Part shown: positions 61,424-64,000 of the stretch, piece by piece
Position numbering within the stretch: position 1 is the first letter of the stretch
How the letters are laid out: every line of letters starts with the position of its first letter
Source of the DNA: Pseudovibrio ascidiaceicola
Lineage (GTDB): Bacteria; Pseudomonadota; Alphaproteobacteria; Rhizobiales; Stappiaceae
Direction: 5' to 3'
Assembly (NCBI RefSeq): GCF_900114245.1
Contig: NZ_FOSK01000006.1
Coordinates: forward strand, 1-64,000
DNA: 64,000 bases
Made by a program: the position numbers and the translations under genes
The notes under the pieces: model-generated
The model's database searches: none
Told to the model about the DNA's origin: nothing
What the model saw: the letters and a program-made list of their open reading frames with translations, nothing else

Positions 61424-61697
61424 TTTTCCCGGCAAAATAGAGGGTGAATTGTGGTGCAGTACGACGGGCGCGAGATGATACCCCTAAAATTGCAGGGGGC
61501 ATATACGGTGATTTCCGTCTAGTGCAGCGTAACTCTGAGTGGCATTGTTCGAAGTAGATGTAAGCCAGAGCACTTTGCGTTGTTCAAGATTGACGCTTCC
61601 TGCTCTTAGCGTTTTTGCCATGCGTGTCCTTTTGGGAATATCCGAACCACTATTAGGAGGATGCGCTTTAGGACAATGTGTTGGGAGGCACACGAGA
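61424..61697. other. Gap before the TenA-like gene
   Basis: No TPP riboswitch elements were seen although the downstream gene is TenA-like. A minus-strand frame (61484-61708) is open but has no ribosome site. Confidence 0.4.
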
Positions 61698-62390
61698 ATG
61701 CTGAACACTGCAAGTTATGCCAACTACAAGATCACCCATACGGATGAGACCTTTACGGATTGGCTTGTGAAATCTGCAGGACCTGCTTGGAATAAGGCGA
61801 TCAATCACCCGTTTACCAGTGCTGTTGGCAACGACACAGTGAGTGCTGAGGTGTTCACCCGTTATTTGTTGGAGGATTACCACTACATTCAGGATCTGGC
61901 ATCCGCGTTGGGATTCTTGATTGCCAAAGCGCCGACAATGGCTGCCAAGACGCGTTTGGCTGGCTTTGCACAACAGCTGACTTCCAATGAACTGGGATAT
62001 TTTCAACGCACCTTTAAAGAACTGGGCATCGCGCCTGAGGTTTATGAGGCAGCAAAGCCCAATACGATTACTCGGGCAATTGGCGCAACGCTGTTGTCGA
62101 CAGCTGGCAAAGGTCACTACGTTGATGGCATGGCAACATTGCTGGCTTCTGAGTGGATCTATCGTGAATGGGGCCATCGGGAAGCTGCCAAGCCACGACC
62201 TGAGCGGTTATACCTTGCTGAGTGGGTTGAGTTTCTGGCGACCGATGAGTTTGGTGAGTTCATTGAGTGGATCAAGCGGGAAGTGAACTCGATTGGCGAA
62301 GAAGAACGTGTGAAGCGCCAAAGCGAGATCTCAGAGAGTTTTACTCATATGTGTGAGCTTGAAGCTGAGTTCTTCGACATGGTGAGCTGA
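61698..62390 (+). CDS. TenA/thiaminase II family protein lacking the catalytic Cys
   Basis: A 230-residue all-helical TenA-fold protein. The pyrimidine-side Asp60 (YLLEDYHYI), a Tyr-rich core and the C-terminal acidic Glu222/Glu224 (CELEAEFFDM) are present. In the segment normally LLPCxWxY it reads LLASEWIYREWG, so Ser151 replaces the catalytic Cys of thiaminase II. This matches TenA_E-like members, which do not cleave thiamine by the Cys route. A role in thiamine-pyrimidine salvage or another amide hydrolysis is possible. GGGAGG lies before ATG 61698; no thi gene adjoins. Confidence 0.8.
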   Translation: MLNTASYANYKITHTDETFTDWLVKSAGPAWNKAINHPFTSAVGNDTVSAEVFTRYLLEDYHYIQDLASALGFLIAKAPTMAAKTRLAGFAQQLTSNELGYFQRTFKELGIAPEVYEAAKPNTITRAIGATLLSTAGKGHYVDGMATLLASEWIYREWGHREAAKPRPERLYLAEWVEFLATDEFGEFIEWIKREVNSIGEEERVKRQSEISESFTHMCELEAEFFDMVS

Positions 62391-62413
62391 CAAAAGGCTT
62401 CAAATCTGAACCA

Positions 62414-62448
62414 GAAATGCTCTCTGTTTTGCGGGGAGCATTTTTTTT
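62414..62448 (+). terminator. Intrinsic terminator of the TenA-like gene
   Basis: Stem ATGCTC / GAGCAT extended by weaker pairs, loop around CTGTTTTGC, followed by a run of eight T. Confidence 0.85.
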
Positions 62449-62761
62449 CAAAGGGGTAGGTCCCTAGTTATACGTATTGGCTAAAAACTAGGGGTAACTG
62501 CACGTTTTACCTGTAACATCTCCGTGATATTGCTGGAAAATTGCAGGAAATGACAAGATGTTCTCAAATGAGATTTTGTCTCCGAGTGCCTTATAGGAAG
62601 TATTTTTTATGCATGTGAGACTTTGTGGTAACTGGTTCTAATAAATTCCAGTATTGGTAGTTTATTTGATTTAAATAAGCTCACAGCTCCGCTAATTGTA
62701 GAAAATTTTCCTCATTCTGATAGAACGAGCTCAACAAAATAATAGTAATCAGGAATAGATT
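62449..62761. other. AT-rich region upstream of the amino-acid ABC operon
   Basis: Contains a perfect 8-bp inverted repeat CCCTAGTT (62462-62469) / AACTAGGG (62486-62493), a possible operator, and a low-G+C stretch with the operon promoter. No gene seen. Confidence 0.4.
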
Positions 62762-63508
62762 ATGTTCTCTCGTTCTACTGTTGCTGCACTTGCCCTTCTC
62801 GTGGCTGTTCCTGCTCAGGCTGAAACAATCCGTGTGGGCATGTCTGGTGGGTATTTCCCATTCACATTTGTCAAGCAGGACGTTCTGCAGGGCTTTGAAG
62901 TTGACGTTGCTCGTGCGATTGCTAAGCAGACTGGTGATGAAGTTGAATTCGTTACCATGAGCTTCTCCGGCCTGATTGGCGCTCTGGAAGCTGGCCGCAT
63001 TGACACTATTGCGAACCAGATCACCATTACGCCTGAGCGTGAAGCCAAGTTCACCTTCTCCCAGCCATACGTTTATGACGGTGCGCAGGTTGTTGTGAAA
63101 GCTGGCAACGAAGAAATCGGCGGCGTTGAAGACCTTAAAGGCAAGAGCGTTGCTGTAAACCTCGGTTCCAATTTTGAAGAGCTTCTGCGCGGTTTGCCAT
63201 TTGCTGATGAAATCGACATCCGCACCTACGAAAGCAACCTGGCTCAGGATACTGCTCTTGGTCGTGTTGATGCGTTTATTCATGACCGCATCAGTGCAAC
63301 ACAGGTGATCAAAGAAACTCCGCTGCCGCTGGCGCTGGCTGGTGCTCCATTCTCTGAAATTCGCAACGCAATGCCGTTCCGTACTGATGAAGATGGTAAA
63401 GCTTTGGCTGCTAAGGTAGATGTTGCAATCGACGAACTGAAGGCTTCAGGCAAGCTGGCTGAGATCTCCGACAAATGGTTTGGAGCGGACATCACCAAAG
63501 CTGACTAA
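62762..63508 (+). CDS. Polar amino acid ABC transporter substrate-binding protein
   Basis: A 248-residue family-3 periplasmic binding protein. Signal peptide 1-19 (STVAALALLVAVPAQA). TIRVGMSGGYFPFTFVKQD opens the mature part; EAGRIDTIANQITITPEREAKFTFSQPYVYDGAQ near 75-110 is the family signature, with R of ITPER in the ligand site; DLKGKSVAVNLGSNFEELLR and FIHDR follow. Probably cystine, glutamine or another polar amino acid. A hairpin separates it from the permease gene. Confidence 0.9.
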   Translation: MFSRSTVAALALLVAVPAQAETIRVGMSGGYFPFTFVKQDVLQGFEVDVARAIAKQTGDEVEFVTMSFSGLIGALEAGRIDTIANQITITPEREAKFTFSQPYVYDGAQVVVKAGNEEIGGVEDLKGKSVAVNLGSNFEELLRGLPFADEIDIRTYESNLAQDTALGRVDAFIHDRISATQVIKETPLPLALAGAPFSEIRNAMPFRTDEDGKALAAKVDVAIDELKASGKLAEISDKWFGADITKAD

Positions 63509-63531
63509 GCTGTCCGTTCAGAATTAGTAAA

Positions 63532-63568
63532 GCAGTTCACATCTAAGAATCTTTGGTGGAACTGCTTT
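63532..63568 (+). terminator. Intercistronic hairpin after the binding protein gene
   Basis: AGCAGTTCAC / GTGGAACTGCT (one bulge), then TTTTCC. A weak terminator that would set a high ratio of binding protein to membrane protein. Confidence 0.6.
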
Positions 63569-63636
63569 TCCTTTTTCATGCCTTCGGGAATTTACTCCCG
63601 TCGTTCGAGGGCATGCTCTAATAATAAGAACTGATT

Positions 63637-64000
63637 ATGCGCGCCTTAGATCTGGACTACATGCTCGGCCTTTTGCCGATCCTTTTAAAGTACTTACCCC
63701 TAACTTTGGGTATGGCAAGTGTGTCCATGATTTTGGCGCTTATACTTGCATCGCTGTTTGCAATTATCCGCGTGGTGCGCTTTCCTGTCTTGGATGCAAT
63801 CACGCGGCTCTTTATCAGCTTCTTTCGTGGAACGCCGCTGCTGGTGCAGCTGTTTTTGTTCTACTACGGTTTGCCGCAGCTCTTTTCGTTCCTCACAGCG
63901 ATTGATGGGGTTTCTGCTGCGATTATCGGTCTGACTCTGCATTTTTCCGCTTATATGGCAGAGAGTATTCGTGCGGCGATCCTGGGTGTTGACCGTAGCC
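63637..64000 (+). CDS. Polar amino acid ABC transporter permease (partial, 5' part)
   Basis: 121 complete codons visible, running off the window. MRALDLDYMLGLLPILLKYLPLTLGMASVSMILALILASLF is TM1 with the usual leader; FISFFRGTPLLVQLFLFYYGLPQL carries the RGTPLLVQ motif of HisM/GlnP-type permeases; FSAYMAESIRAAILGVD begins the EAA loop that meets the ATPase. ATG 63637, 128 bases after the binding protein stop. The ATPase gene is expected beyond the edge. Confidence 0.9.
   Translation, partial: MRALDLDYMLGLLPILLKYLPLTLGMASVSMILALILASLFAIIRVVRFPVLDAITRLFISFFRGTPLLVQLFLFYYGLPQLFSFLTAIDGVSAAIIGLTLHFSAYMAESIRAAILGVDRS

Noticed and set aside
61424-61697. TPP riboswitch before the TenA-like gene
   Set aside because: No conserved thi-box elements are found in the 273 bases upstream.

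Overview
The window looks like a chromosomal segment of a marine alphaproteobacterium. Its base composition is moderate (roughly 50-55% G+C by eye). TRAP dicarboxylate-type transporters, a mesaconyl-CoA hydratase of the ethylmalonyl-CoA pathway, an AsnC/HPPD divergent pair, BioMNY and a possible type III secretion chaperone/substrate pair would fit Stappiaceae such as Pseudovibrio. This placement is an inference from gene content, not from a marker gene. I see no rRNA, tRNA, CRISPR array, insertion sequence or prophage.

Layout. 0-3.5 kb: small conserved genes (MmcQ/YjbR, a Cys-rich protein, a SAM methyltransferase), a 21-copy 7-bp tandem repeat and the nonsense-interrupted remnant of a second methyltransferase. 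3.6-5.7 kb: bioMNY biotin uptake operon. 5.7-10.3 kb: GrpB protein, ROK regulator, MFS exporter and an ArsB/NhaD-type permease. 10.4-12.3 kb: an AT-rich pair of unknown membrane and secreted proteins. 12.4-14.4 kb: hpd with a divergent AsnC regulator, bounded by two copies of a palindromic repeat. 14.5-21.1 kb: DUF533, DUF1203, a GMC oxidoreductase, and two WYL-regulator modules controlling an exported RidA, a thioredoxin-reductase-like enzyme and an SRPBCC protein. 21.2-23.8 kb: modABC. 23.9-31.6 kb: DctB/DctD-like two-component system, a near-perfect sigma-54 promoter, a TRAP transporter and a second solute-binding protein. 31.7-41.1 kb: HTH-citrate synthase fusion, LysR regulator, U32 protein, soluble CZB chemoreceptor, mesaconyl-CoA hydratase, RidA and beta-carbonic anhydrase. 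41.2-45.8 kb: two overlapping amino-acid permeases, a VOC protein, an HxlR regulator and a divergent EamA exporter. 45.9-48.1 kb: a 605-residue orphan protein encoded with a CesT-like chaperone. 48.3-58.5 kb: MATE pump, VOC protein, epimerase, leuB, an AT-rich HEPN-like ORF, a choloylglycine-hydrolase-type acylase and several small exported or membrane proteins. 58.9-60.2 kb: asd preceded by a threonine-rich leader peptide. 60.25-60.97 kb: a strongly structured non-coding stretch, including a 6S-like rod. 61-64 kb: GNAT, a TenA-like protein and the start of an amino-acid ABC transporter operon that runs off the window.

Two themes stand out. The first is uptake: biotin, molybdate, TRAP substrate(s) and polar amino acids, with the C4-type TRAP system under its own sensor and sigma-54 activator. 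The second is regulation visible in the DNA: the sigma-54 site with an upstream palindrome, the HxlR half-site array, the asd leader, and leaky hairpins between binding-protein genes and their membrane genes. The most interesting items for follow-up are the putative chaperone-effector pair, the asd leader peptide, the structured RNA region after asd and the heptanucleotide repeat.
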